Part shown: piece after piece, positions 7,416 to 15,374 of the stretch
Layout: each line of letters begins with the position of its first letter
Numbering within the stretch: the stretch's first letter is position 1
NCBI GenBank assembly: GCA_030017685.1
Contig: JASEHH010000025.1
Span: 1 to 38,711 of the forward strand
Length of the DNA stretch: 38,711 nt
Reading direction: 5' to 3'
Source of the DNA: Thermodesulfobacteriota bacterium
GTDB taxonomy: Bacteria; Desulfobacterota; BSN033; UBA1163
Notes under the pieces: generated by a model
Told to the model about the DNA's origin: nothing
The model's input: the letters and a program-made list of their open reading frames with translations, nothing else
Databases searched by the model: none
Translations under genes and position numbers: made by a program

Positions 7416-10400
7416 ATGACGCTACGTACAAAAACATCACTGCTTCTGACCGGCCTCTTTGTCGTGATCTTAGGCATTGCCGGGTTTTTCTCTCTTCATT
7501 TTCTGGAAAACTCCATCCGGAATTCGATTTATGCAGGATTGGAAAGCGTTTCGGTCGCCGAATCACAAGAAATTTCAAGATTTTTAGATGATACCCTGAG
7601 AGATGCGCAGGCGATGGCTTCTTTTTTACCCCAGAAAGCGCTGGAGGAGAAGGATGTTGCGGTCATTGAAGAACATCTGAAAAAGGCTATGAAAAACTAC
7701 CCGAAGTTTGAAAACGGGATGTTTCTTCTCGATGCAGGTGGGACCCTGTGGGCAGACTATCCTGTTTATCCCGGGACCAGAGGGAAAAACTTCGCTTTTC
7801 GTGAATATTTTAAGACAACCATGGAGAAGCATAAAGGCATCATCGGAGTCCCTTATCGATCAGCCAGAACCGGAGAGGCGGTTTTGACATTTACTGCATT
7901 GTTGAGGGGGTCTAAAAATCAGGTTCTGGGGATCATCGGATGTTCGGTTCAACTGCTTCATCCCAATGCTTTAGGCGGAATCCGGAAAACTAAAATTGGT
8001 GAGTCCGGATATATCTATGTATTCGACACTTCGAGGTTGATGATTCTTCATCCGGAGGATCGGAGAGTATTGCAGAGGGATGTCCCTCCCGGCGCCAATA
8101 AATTATTCGATGCGGCCATTGAAGGTTTTGAAGGGATGGGTGAAACCGTCAATTCAAGGGGCGTTCCCATGCTCCTTTCCCTCAGGCGTATCCCGGGGAC
8201 AAATTGGATTATTGGAGCACAGCAACCGAAAAGCGAGGCATTTGCACCAATAAAGGAAGCCCGAAACCGGATCATCTGGGGCACAATGGCCGCTGTTTTC
8301 ATTGCTATTCTGATTGGTATGGTGGCCGTGCGGAGGCTGACCGAACCTCTATCGAGGCTTCGCAATATTGCCAAACAACTTGGACAGAATGCAGAGACCA
8401 TAGGCGATGATCTTCAGGGGAAGAGAGGTCTTCAGGAAGAACTGAAATCCATGCAGTCCTCTGATGAGATCGGGGACCTGACAAGGGCTTTCAAAGAGAT
8501 GTATGAAATGCTGGATCAAACCCTAACTTCCCTTAAGGGGTCGGCAAAGGATTGGGAACGGACTTTTGATTCAGTTCGCGACCCGATCTTTATCTTAGAT
8601 AAGGAGAACCGAATTCAGCGACTCAACCTGGCAGCAGCTCAATTATTGAAGATGGATTTTAAAGAGGCCATCGGTCAGCCCTGTTACAGATTGATTCATG
8701 GGACTGAAAATCCGCCCGATTTCTGTCCGCACCGGCAGACCTTAGAGACAGGAAGGCCAGCTTGGGCAGAGGTAGAGGAGCCTTTTTTAGGAGGTGTTTT
8801 TGAGATCACAACGACTCCGCTCAGCGATGGAGCTGGCAAAACTATGGGTTCTGTCCATGTGACCCGGGATATCACCGAGCGAAAACGGGCAGAGGAGGCG
8901 CTTCGGGAGTCAGAAAAGAAGTATCGGTCCGTTATTGCCAATGCCAATGATGCGATCTTCATTGCCCATGATGGATTTGTAAAATTTCCAAACCCAAGCA
9001 CTCTTGCAATAACAGGTTATTCTGAGAAGGAATATGCCACGACTCCCTTCATGAACCTTATCCATCCCGAAGATAGAGAGATGGTGCTCGACAGACATAA
9101 TCGGAGACTTAAAGGGGAAGAGGTTCCTAACAATTACTCTTTCAGGGTGTTGAACAAAGCGGGTGAAGAGCTGTGGGTCCAACTCAATGCTGTTTCCACC
9201 GATTGGGAAGGAAGACCTGCTGTTCTCTGTTTTCTCAGAGACATCACCTCGCAGAAGAGGCTGGAGGCCCAATTCCAGCAGGCACAGAAGATGGAGGCAG
9301 TAGGCACCCTCGCAGGTGGAATTGCACATGACTTTAATAATCTCCTTCAGTCCATTCTGGGCTATACAGAGATCCTTCTCATGGACAATCAAATGAGAAC
9401 ACCCGTTCATCAGGACCTTCAGGAGATTAAGCGTGCAACCCAGAGAGGAGCTGAATTGACCCAGCAACTTCTGACCTTCAGTCAGAAGGTGCAGAGCAGA
9501 TTGAGATCCATCGATCTTAATAAGGGAGTGATACAGGTAGAGAAGTTGCTTAGAAGGACCATACCTAAAATGATTGAGGTTGAACTTCATCTTGCCGATG
9601 ATTTGAGAACGGTCAATGCGGATCCGGCTCAAGTGGAACAGGTTCTGATGAATCTTGCGGTCAATTCAAGAGACGCTATGGCTGAAGGAGGAAAATTGAT
9701 CATAAGAACAGATAATGTGACTCTGGATGAGACATTTTGTAAAAATCATCTGGGAGCAAAGCCCGGCGGCTATGTGGCGTTGACGGTCTCAGACACCGGC
9801 CACGGCATGGATGAGGAGACTATTAAACATATCTTCGATCCCTTCTATACCACCAAAGGGGTGGGCAAGGGAACCGGGCTTGGGCTTGCCATGGTTTATG
9901 GCATTGTCAAAAACCATGAAGGATATATCCTCTGCGAGAGCGAACCGAATAAAGGGACCACCTTCAGAATTTATTTTCCTGTCACAGAACAGGGGATGGG
10001 CGTGGAGGAGTTGAGAGAAGATAAAGAATTCACAGGAGGCTCAGAGACCATTCTGCTGGTGGACGATGAAGAACCCCTCCGGAATCTTGGCGAACAGATT
10101 TTTACAAGGTATGGCTATACGGTGCTTAAAGCTCCTGAAGGAGAAAGCGCTTTAAAAATCTATGAAGAGAAAAAGGATGGAATAGATTTAATCATCCTGG
10201 ATCTGATCATGCCCGGTATGGGAGGAAAGAAATGTCTGGAAGGGTTGCTTCAGATCAATCCGGATGTGAAGGTAGTGATTGCGAGCGGGTATTCGCCGGA
10301 AGGAACGGTCAAGAGTTTTCTGAAAGGAGGGGCAAAACACTTTATCAGCAAACCTTTTAACATGAAAGAAATGCTCCAGGCGGTTCGAGAAGCGCTGGAT

Positions 10401-10418
10401 GAGGGTGCTCACTCCTGA
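7416..10418 (+). CDS. Hybrid sensor histidine kinase: Cache - HAMP - PAS - PAS - HisKA - HATPase - REC
   Basis: A 1000-residue membrane sensor. Membrane span 1 is at residues ~7-27, followed by a large extracytoplasmic Cache-type sensor (WADYPVYPGTRGKNFAFREY is typical), span 2 at ~286-306 and a HAMP linker. Two PAS domains start near ~380 and ~503, the first ending in RDITERKRAEEALRESE. The phosphoacceptor is His638 in GGIAHDFNN. ATPase motifs are NSRDAM, DTGHGM and GTGLGLAMVYGIV. A receiver domain carries DDEE and phosphoacceptor Asp929 in LDLIMPGMGG. There is no output domain, so it must signal to a partner elsewhere. The ATG at 7416 is the first codon after MITE copy B and lacks a clear ribosome site; a GTG at 7308 inside the MITE is in frame. 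The stop overlaps the convergent mogA by 10 bp. Confidence 0.92.
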   Translation: MTLRTKTSLLLTGLFVVILGIAGFFSLHFLENSIRNSIYAGLESVSVAESQEISRFLDDTLRDAQAMASFLPQKALEEKDVAVIEEHLKKAMKNYPKFENGMFLLDAGGTLWADYPVYPGTRGKNFAFREYFKTTMEKHKGIIGVPYRSARTGEAVLTFTALLRGSKNQVLGIIGCSVQLLHPNALGGIRKTKIGESGYIYVFDTSRLMILHPEDRRVLQRDVPPGANKLFDAAIEGFEGMGETVNSRGVPMLLSLRRIPGTNWIIGAQQPKSEAFAPIKEARNRIIWGTMAAVFIAILIGMVAVRRLTEPLSRLRNIAKQLGQNAETIGDDLQGKRGLQEELKSMQSSDEIGDLTRAFKEMYEMLDQTLTSLKGSAKDWERTFDSVRDPIFILDKENRIQRLNLAAAQLLKMDFKEAIGQPCYRLIHGTENPPDFCPHRQTLETGRPAWAEVEEPFLGGVFEITTTPLSDGAGKTMGSVHVTRDITERKRAEEALRESEKKYRSVIANANDAIFIAHDGFVKFPNPSTLAITGYSEKEYATTPFMNLIHPEDREMVLDRHNRRLKGEEVPNNYSFRVLNKAGEELWVQLNAVSTDWEGRPAVLCFLRDITSQKRLEAQFQQAQKMEAVGTLAGGIAHDFNNLLQSILGYTEILLMDNQMRTPVHQDLQEIKRATQRGAELTQQLLTFSQKVQSRLRSIDLNKGVIQVEKLLRRTIPKMIEVELHLADDLRTVNADPAQVEQVLMNLAVNSRDAMAEGGKLIIRTDNVTLDETFCKNHLGAKPGGYVALTVSDTGHGMDEETIKHIFDPFYTTKGVGKGTGLGLAMVYGIVKNHEGYILCESEPNKGTTFRIYFPVTEQGMGVEELREDKEFTGGSETILLVDDEEPLRNLGEQIFTRYGYTVLKAPEGESALKIYEEKKDGIDLIILDLIMPGMGGKKCLEGLLQINPDVKVVIASGYSPEGTVKSFLKGGAKHFISKPFNMKEMLQAVREALDEGAHS

Positions 10419-10900
10419 GCGCATTCCGAGGGGTCGCCCTTTAATTTGGAGAGGGCGTGGGGAAGGGCGGGTAGGATCACGCTCAGATTTTCTTTCACAC
10501 TTTTAGGACTTCCAGGAAGGTTGACGATTAGACTCGACCCCCGAATCCCACAGACCGCTCTTGAGATCATGGCATGAGGGGTCTTCTTGAGGCTTTCAGC
10601 TCTCATCGCTTCAGAAAATCCGGGAACTTCCTTATCGATCACATCAAGCGTCGCATCCGGCGTCACATCCCGGGGGCTCAACCCCGTTCCTCCTGTGGTG
10701 AGGATGAGGTCAGCCTTCAATCCATCTGCGCAAATTTTTAAAGCTTCAATAATTTGCTCTTTTTCATCAGGGATAATCTCATAATGGATGACTTCTCCAG
10801 GCAGATCCTTCACCATCTCCGTAATAAGAGGACCGCTTGAATCCTCCCGCTCGCCTTTGGAACCCCGATCACTGATGGTTAGAATGGCAACCTTGAACAT
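10409..10900 (-). CDS. mogA: Molybdopterin adenylyltransferase (MogA/MoaB family)
   Basis: Adenylates molybdopterin so that MoeA can insert molybdate; cytoplasmic. The protein has 163 residues, with the family motifs ILTISDRGSKGEREDSSGP at the start, LILTTGGTGLSPRDVTPDAT in the middle (nucleotide and pterin site) and IVNLPGSPKSVKENL near the end. MogA and MoaB are hard to separate by sequence; the SPRDVTPDAT form and the full-length partner MoeA nearby support MogA activity. It is the last gene of the cofactor operon. Its stop codon lies inside the end of the kinase gene on the other strand. Confidence 0.88.
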   Translation of the reverse strand: MFKVAILTISDRGSKGEREDSSGPLITEMVKDLPGEVIHYEIIPDEKEQIIEALKICADGLKADLILTTGGTGLSPRDVTPDATLDVIDKEVPGFSEAMRAESLKKTPHAMISRAVCGIRGSSLIVNLPGSPKSVKENLSVILPALPHALSKLKGDPSECAQE

Positions 10901-10924
10901 GCTTACCTCATAATTTAAGTATCA

Positions 10925-10998
10925 AAGGTCAAATTTCGAGGTAAAGGTTGAAGTTAAGGTTGAGGTTGAGAAAATGAAGTCCTAAACCTTAGCCTAAA
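10925..10998. repeat. Degenerate word repeat between mogA and the MOSC gene
   Basis: The left half repeats AAGGTTGAAGTTAAGGTTGA-like words and the right half has CCTTAGCCTAAACCTAAGCC, an imperfect inverse of the left. It lies inside the cofactor operon and is presumably transcribed. Confidence 0.5.
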
Positions 10999-10999
10999 C

Positions 11000-11455
11000 C
11001 TAAGCCTGATCTTGGATGATTATTTCATCTCCTACTTTTACTTCTCCTTCGTTTATGACTTCGGCGAAGATTCCCTCTTTGGGCATGACGCAATCCCCTG
11101 CCTGGTAGTAGATGGCACATCTCTCATGACATTCTTTTCCAATCTGGGTCACACGAAGGACGATGGAGTTTCCGATACGGATCTCCGTTCCGATGGGAAG
11201 GCCGACGAGATCAATGCCTTCTGTTGTGATATTCTCTGCAAAATCACCATAACCCACTTCCAGTCCTTTGGCTTTCATCTTCTCGACCGATTCATTGGCT
11301 AAAAGACTTACCTGCCTGTGCCAGGGTCCGCCATGAGCATCACCTTTCAGACCAAAATCTTTAAGGAGGGTACACGATTCGATATTGGTTTTCTTTGTAC
11401 CCTTTTCTTCACTGATGTTAACAGCCAGAACTTTACCACGCTGAACCGATTTCAT
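11000..11455 (-). CDS. Stand-alone MOSC domain protein
   Basis: A 151-residue protein that is essentially one MOSC domain, the fold shared with the C-terminus of Moco sulfurase and with YiiM/YuaD. Visible features are GKVLAVNISEEKGTKK at the start, LKGDAHGGPWHRQVSLL, GDFAENITTEGIDL, and the conserved cysteine strand KECHERCAIYYQAGDCVMPKEG. The family is thought to bind or move sulfur or the metal-pterin group. Lying within the cofactor operon, it probably matures or hands over cofactor; that role is inferred. The start at 11455 has GGAG eight bases upstream; the ATG five codons earlier has none. Confidence 0.85.
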   Translation of the reverse strand: MKSVQRGKVLAVNISEEKGTKKTNIESCTLLKDFGLKGDAHGGPWHRQVSLLANESVEKMKAKGLEVGYGDFAENITTEGIDLVGLPIGTEIRIGNSIVLRVTQIGKECHERCAIYYQAGDCVMPKEGIFAEVINEGEVKVGDEIIIQDQA

Positions 11456-11470
11456 TCTTTCACACTCCAT

Positions 11471-11528
11471 TGTAGCGCCCTCGTTTAACGGGGGCGCTAG
11501 ATCGTCGGCAATAAATGCCGACGCTACA
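11471..11528. repeat. 58-bp palindromic repeat with two hairpins
   Basis: Begins TGTAGCG and ends CGCTACA. It contains two GC-rich hairpins, one around TCGTTTAA and one CGTCGGCAATAAATGCCGACG-like stem around AATAAA. The stop codon of moaC (11524-11526) is formed by the repeat itself. It resembles REP/BIME-type extragenic palindromes and may stabilise or punctuate the operon mRNA. Confidence 0.65.
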
Positions 11529-12012
11529 GTTTTTGACTCCGAACTGTGAAGGTGCCGCTTTTGCCTCCCGTTTTTTTAACTAGATGGATGTCGGTAAGCA
11601 CCATTCCCCGATCAATTGCCTTACACATATCATAAATCGTAAGACCTGCAACAGCCACAGCCACTAAACCCTCCATCTCAACTCCGGTCCTGGCCTTAAT
11701 CCTGACTTTGGCTTCGATATCGATCCGGCTCTCCTTTTCAATGGGGTAAAAATTGACTTCCACATGAGAGAGATTAAGGGGGTGGCACATGGGGATGATC
11801 TCAGAGGTCTTCTTTGCAGCCATAATTCCTGCCACCTTCGCCACAGAGAGGACATCTCCTTTTGCAATCTTCCCTGACATGATCTTTTTAAAGGTTGCGG
11901 GCTTCATATAGATAGATCCCCGGACGATGGCTTCTCTCAGAGTTTCTGCCTTGCCGCTGACATCGACCATCTTCGCCCGACCCTTCTTATCAAAATGCGT
12001 CAACTTACCCAT
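11524..12012 (-). CDS. moaC: Cyclic pyranopterin monophosphate synthase MoaC
   Basis: Converts the MoaA product (3',8-cyclo-7,8-dihydro-GTP) to cyclic pyranopterin monophosphate, the second step of molybdopterin synthesis. It has 162 residues, the normal length. It opens with LTHFDKKGRAKMVDVSGK and carries the active-site strand IIPMCHPLNLSHV, then KARTGVEMEGLVAVAVAGLTIYDMCKA, and ends DIHLVKKTGGKSGTF. All are typical. It lies between moaA and the MOSC gene; a 200-bp repeat-bearing gap separates it from moaA. Confidence 0.95.
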   Translation of the reverse strand: MGKLTHFDKKGRAKMVDVSGKAETLREAIVRGSIYMKPATFKKIMSGKIAKGDVLSVAKVAGIMAAKKTSEIIPMCHPLNLSHVEVNFYPIEKESRIDIEAKVRIKARTGVEMEGLVAVAVAGLTIYDMCKAIDRGMVLTDIHLVKKTGGKSGTFTVRSQKL

Positions 12013-12054
12013 TCACCCCTCCCATTCGATGAACACAGACCGCCTTGCTAACTG

Positions 12055-12207
12055 AGTCAAATTCCAATAACCAAATCCCAAGCTCCAAATAAATTCCAAT
12101 TACCAATTTTCAAATCACCAAACACCCTCACCGGTAGGGTGGGGGGAAAATTTTGGTCATTGGTTTATTGGCCATTATTTGATTATTGGTGCTTGGAGTT
12201 TGGTGAT
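12055..12207. repeat. Inverted word repeat between moaA and moaC
   Basis: The left arm repeats AATTCCAATAACCAAAT-like words and the right arm carries the inverse, TTGGTTTATTGG and TTGGTGATTG words. In the centre is a CACCCTCACCGGTAGGGTGG-type GC-rich palindrome. Related copies lie at 13206-13312 and 32285-32474. Confidence 0.65.
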
Positions 12208-12212
12208 TGCCC

Positions 12213-13196
12213 TTATCCTCCTATTGCAGACATATTTCTCTGGCATTTTTTAAACTGGTGCGTATTGATATGATGCCTCTCCGGCTTCGTTTTTAAAGCC
12301 ACAAGAAGTTGTTTCTTTAAATCTTCGTCACTTCCGCCATTTCTGAGAAATCCCCTCACATCAATCTCATCATCTGAAAAGAGACAGGTCCTGATCTTCC
12401 CATCAGGGGTGAGTCGCAATCGATTGCAATGGTCACAGAAGTGGTCGCTCACCGGTCCGATCAATCCGATCTCTCCGATCGCCCCTTCAAAGCGGAATCT
12501 ACGGGCAGGGCCATCCCATTCATCAGAAGGAATAGCGGTGAGCTTTCCCACGTCTTCGAGACGACTTTTTATCTCGGGGATGGTCAAAATATTACCCTCT
12601 TTCCATTCCTCTCCATTCCCGGAGGGCATATACTCAATGTACCGCACCATGAGTGGATGATGTAGGGTGAGCAAGGCAAAGGACTCAATCTCTTCATCAT
12701 TTAACCCCTTAATGGCGACCATATTGATTTTAATGGGAGAGAGAGAAACCTTCATGGCTTCTTCAATCCCCTGCCATACCTTTTCGTAGCCATTTCTCCT
12801 GGTGATCAGGGAAAATTTCTCACGGTTGAGAGTATCGAGGCTGATGTTGATCCTATTTAAACCGGATTTCTTAAGAGATCCGGCAAAGTCTTTTAAGAGG
12901 GTTCCGTTGGTGGTGAGGCTTAAATCCCTTATGCCCTCGATTCTTGCAAGCTGGGATATAAACTCAGAGATCCCTTTTCTGATCAGGGGTTCTCCTCCAG
13001 TCAACCTGATCTTTGAAATCCCTTCTTTTGCAAAGACACGGACAACTCTTAATATCTCCTCATAGGTTAGAATCTCCTCATGGGGAATGAGTTGAAGCCC
13101 TTCCTCGGGCATACAATAACGACAGCGGAGATTACACCGGTCAGTCACCGAGATGCGAAGATAATTTATTTTCCTGTGATAGGGATCGAATAACAT
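12213..13196 (-). CDS. moaA: GTP 3',8-cyclase MoaA (radical SAM)
   Basis: First step of molybdopterin synthesis: a radical SAM enzyme that cyclises GTP. It has 327 residues from the start at 13196. The N-terminal cluster motif is CNLRCRYC, followed by KIRLTGGEPLIRKG (SAM site). The C-terminal second cluster is CDHCNRLRLTPDGKIRTC. The protein ends in Gly-Gly (NMSAIGG), the tail that MoaA needs for activity. The frame continues 12 codons upstream into a repeat, without a ribosome site, so I use the ATG that gives MLFDPYHRKINYLRIS. MoaD, MoaE and MoeB are not in the window. Confidence 0.95.
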   Translation of the reverse strand: MLFDPYHRKINYLRISVTDRCNLRCRYCMPEEGLQLIPHEEILTYEEILRVVRVFAKEGISKIRLTGGEPLIRKGISEFISQLARIEGIRDLSLTTNGTLLKDFAGSLKKSGLNRINISLDTLNREKFSLITRRNGYEKVWQGIEEAMKVSLSPIKINMVAIKGLNDEEIESFALLTLHHPLMVRYIEYMPSGNGEEWKEGNILTIPEIKSRLEDVGKLTAIPSDEWDGPARRFRFEGAIGEIGLIGPVSDHFCDHCNRLRLTPDGKIRTCLFSDDEIDVRGFLRNGGSDEDLKKQLLVALKTKPERHHINTHQFKKCQRNMSAIGG

Positions 13197-13205
13197 ATTA
13201 TTTAG

Positions 13206-13312
13206 AAATTCCAATAACCAAATTCCAAGCAATAACTCCCCCTCCCCCCCTCTTAAATTAAGAGGGGGTTGGGGGGCGTTATTATATTGGTGCTTGGTGA
13301 TTGGTTATTCGT
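13206..13312. repeat. Inverted word repeat with a 53-bp GC-rich core shared with 32322-32374
   Basis: Outer arms are AATTCCAATAACCAAATTCC on the left and TTGGTGCTTGGTGATTGG on the right. The core at 13231-13283 is a C-run/G-run palindrome with TCTTAAATTAAGA in the middle and AATAAC...GTTATT ends. It equals the reverse complement of 32322-32374 except for one base. The last coding residues and the stop of the fused moeA gene lie in this repeat. Confidence 0.75.
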
Positions 13313-15219
13313 AATTCTTCTCCTGTCATCGATACATCATATCCGCCTAACTGGAGGACGGCTTCCCTGAATTCCTTTGAACGGATCACCTCGATCACCT
13401 TCCCGATCTTTTCATCTCCGAAGTGGATGGAAGGGATGACGAGATCGTAGCGCTCCTTTGCAACAGGAATAAAATCGAGATTCATCGCCCTGGCAGCGGG
13501 GAGAATTCCCAAACCGGCATCCACCCTGCCGCTGGCAACCAGGGAGGCTACGGCCATATGCGTGAACTCTTCCTTCTCGTAACCTTTAATCTGACCCGGA
13601 TCGATGGAGAGGCCTCTGAGTTCATGGTCAAGGAGGATTCTTGTCCCGGAGCCCTTTTGACGGTTGATAAATGATATGTTCTCCCGAAGAAGGTCACCCA
13701 AGCCTGTCAGGCCTTTCGGGTTTTTGCGCTGGACGATCAAGCCCTGTTCCCGATGGACAAGGTTAATGACCTTGACTTCGATTCCCTTTAAGTAGTTTTG
13801 GATATAAGAGAAATTGTACTCGCCCGTATCAGGATCGAGAAGGTGGAGGCCTGCCATATGGCAGATCCCACTCTTTAATGCGAGGATTCCCCCTAAACTT
13901 CCCACGGAATGGGATGAGAGAAAGATGGGAGGATAAAATTTCCCAAGGAGATTGGCCAGGAGGTCGAGGGTGAGATCATGGCTCCCCACCATGACTACGG
14001 TATTCAAAACTTCCTCAAGAGGCCTGAGAAGTTCCAACTCTATTTCTTGATTCTCATCCAGGCCCTCTGAGAGCGCCGGGATTCGAATGATTCCATCCGC
14101 CTTTGTCAGAGAGGTGATGATTCCGGAACCCCGGGGAAGGGGAGAGGCATAGAATCTCTCTCCCACTCTTCCCGTCTTCACCCTTAAAAATTCTTCTGTT
14201 CCCAATTTTGATGGAATCTTTCGGGTTGGGAGGGCTTTGATACGGGGTCTTTCCGGTCTAATGAGATGGAGGACCTGATAAAGAAGCGGCCTCACCAGTT
14301 CCTCGTAGGCCATGATGGCCGAAACAGGATATCCGGGGATTCCAATGATGGGCCGTTCTTTAAATCTCCCCAGGAGGGTCGGTTTCCCGGGCATCATGGA
14401 GATACCATGGGCATAGACCTCTCCGGATTCTTCAACGATGGACCGGGTATAGTCTTCCGAACCCGCGGAGGAACCTGCAATGATAAGGATCAGGTCAACC
14501 CCTTCATGATTTGAAAGCAGGGCTTCCCTGATTTTCTCGAAATCGTCTTTGACAATAGAGTGCCGGACAGGTTCTCCTCCATCCTCAAGGATCAAACCGG
14601 TTAAGACATAGGAATTGGATTCGATGATGTCCGACAACGGCTCCGAAAGATTGACCTTGTCCGGTTCTATCAGTTCCGATCCGGTTGGAAGAATCAGGAC
14701 TCTCGGTTTCTTCTTCACCCTGATCTCTCGATGGCCACTCGCCAATAAAGCTCCGATGTCGTAGGGTGTTATTTTATGATTTTCCGGGAAGACCATCTCC
14801 GTTGCGACGATGTCTTCACCGATGGATCTCACATGTTGCCAGGGATGGGCAGCCTCTCTGATCTCAACCCTTTCGGAATCAATCTGATGAACCTCTTCAA
14901 TCATAATCACTGCATTCATTCCCATAGAAATGGGGTTTCCGGTATTAACAAAAAAAGCCTCCTTGTTGATGACGAGTCTTTTAGGTGTATCCTCGGTGGC
15001 GCCATAAGTTGCTTCTGCCCTGACTGCAATTCCATCCATGGCCGAGCAGTGGAAAGGGGGCGAAGAAATTTTTGCAAAGAGAGGCTCGGCTGTCACCCTG
15101 CCCAGTGCCTGTATTACAGGAACCGTCTCCGTTCCAATTTGAATGAGGCTGGCCAGTCGGGAGGAGATTGCCTTAGCCTCCTCCAACGTTTTTTTCTTCA
15201 AATAGATATTGCGTTTCAT
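13282..15219 (-). CDS. MoeA-like molybdopterin molybdotransferase fused to a periplasmic-binding-protein-like domain
   Basis: A 645-residue cytoplasmic fusion. Residues ~1-405 are MoeA: PPFHCSAMDGIAVRAE (the MDG catalytic strand), PTGSELIEPD, GSSAGSEDYTRSIV and IIGIPGYPVSAIMAYEEL. Residues ~420-635 are a substrate-binding-like domain (PF12727 type) running from VVMVGSHDLTLDLLANLL to LDFIPVAKERYDLVIP. Such fusions are known in anaerobes and archaea; the extra domain is thought to bind molybdate or tungstate, which I cannot verify here. The SxxG motif is GSSAGSED rather than the GGxSxG of the neighbouring moeA. The start at 15219 lacks a strong ribosome site; a longer frame runs into a repeat. 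The C-terminal RITNHQAPI is coded by the 13206-13312 repeat. Confidence 0.88.
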   Translation of the reverse strand: MKRNIYLKKKTLEEAKAISSRLASLIQIGTETVPVIQALGRVTAEPLFAKISSPPFHCSAMDGIAVRAEATYGATEDTPKRLVINKEAFFVNTGNPISMGMNAVIMIEEVHQIDSERVEIREAAHPWQHVRSIGEDIVATEMVFPENHKITPYDIGALLASGHREIRVKKKPRVLILPTGSELIEPDKVNLSEPLSDIIESNSYVLTGLILEDGGEPVRHSIVKDDFEKIREALLSNHEGVDLILIIAGSSAGSEDYTRSIVEESGEVYAHGISMMPGKPTLLGRFKERPIIGIPGYPVSAIMAYEELVRPLLYQVLHLIRPERPRIKALPTRKIPSKLGTEEFLRVKTGRVGERFYASPLPRGSGIITSLTKADGIIRIPALSEGLDENQEIELELLRPLEEVLNTVVMVGSHDLTLDLLANLLGKFYPPIFLSSHSVGSLGGILALKSGICHMAGLHLLDPDTGEYNFSYIQNYLKGIEVKVINLVHREQGLIVQRKNPKGLTGLGDLLRENISFINRQKGSGTRILLDHELRGLSIDPGQIKGYEKEEFTHMAVASLVASGRVDAGLGILPAARAMNLDFIPVAKERYDLVIPSIHFGDEKIGKVIEVIRSKEFREAVLQLGGYDVSMTGEELRITNHQAPI

Positions 15220-15226
15220 AAAGATA

Positions 15227-15372
15227 TCTAAATTTCGAAATCCGAATTTCGAAATTCGAAACAATTTCAAAATTCAAATGACCAAATTTCTAAAACACAA
15301 TTTATGTGTTAATTTGAATTTTGTTCATTCGAATTTGTTTCGAAATTCGTGCTTCGAATTTCGGATTTCTCC
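15227..15372. repeat. TTCGAAATTCGAA-type inverted word repeat between the two moeA genes
   Basis: AT-rich imperfect palindrome of about 145 bp. Words such as CGAAATTCGAAAC and TTCAAAATTCAAATGACC occur on the left; their inverses GTTTCGAAATTCG and TTTGAATTTTG-like words on the right; the centre is AACACAATTTATGTGTT. No gene. Confidence 0.7.
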
Positions 15373-15374
15373 TT

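Noticed and set aside
8910..9632. 240-codon minus-strand frame inside the kinase
   Set aside because: Antisense shadow of the PAS and HisKA coding sequence.
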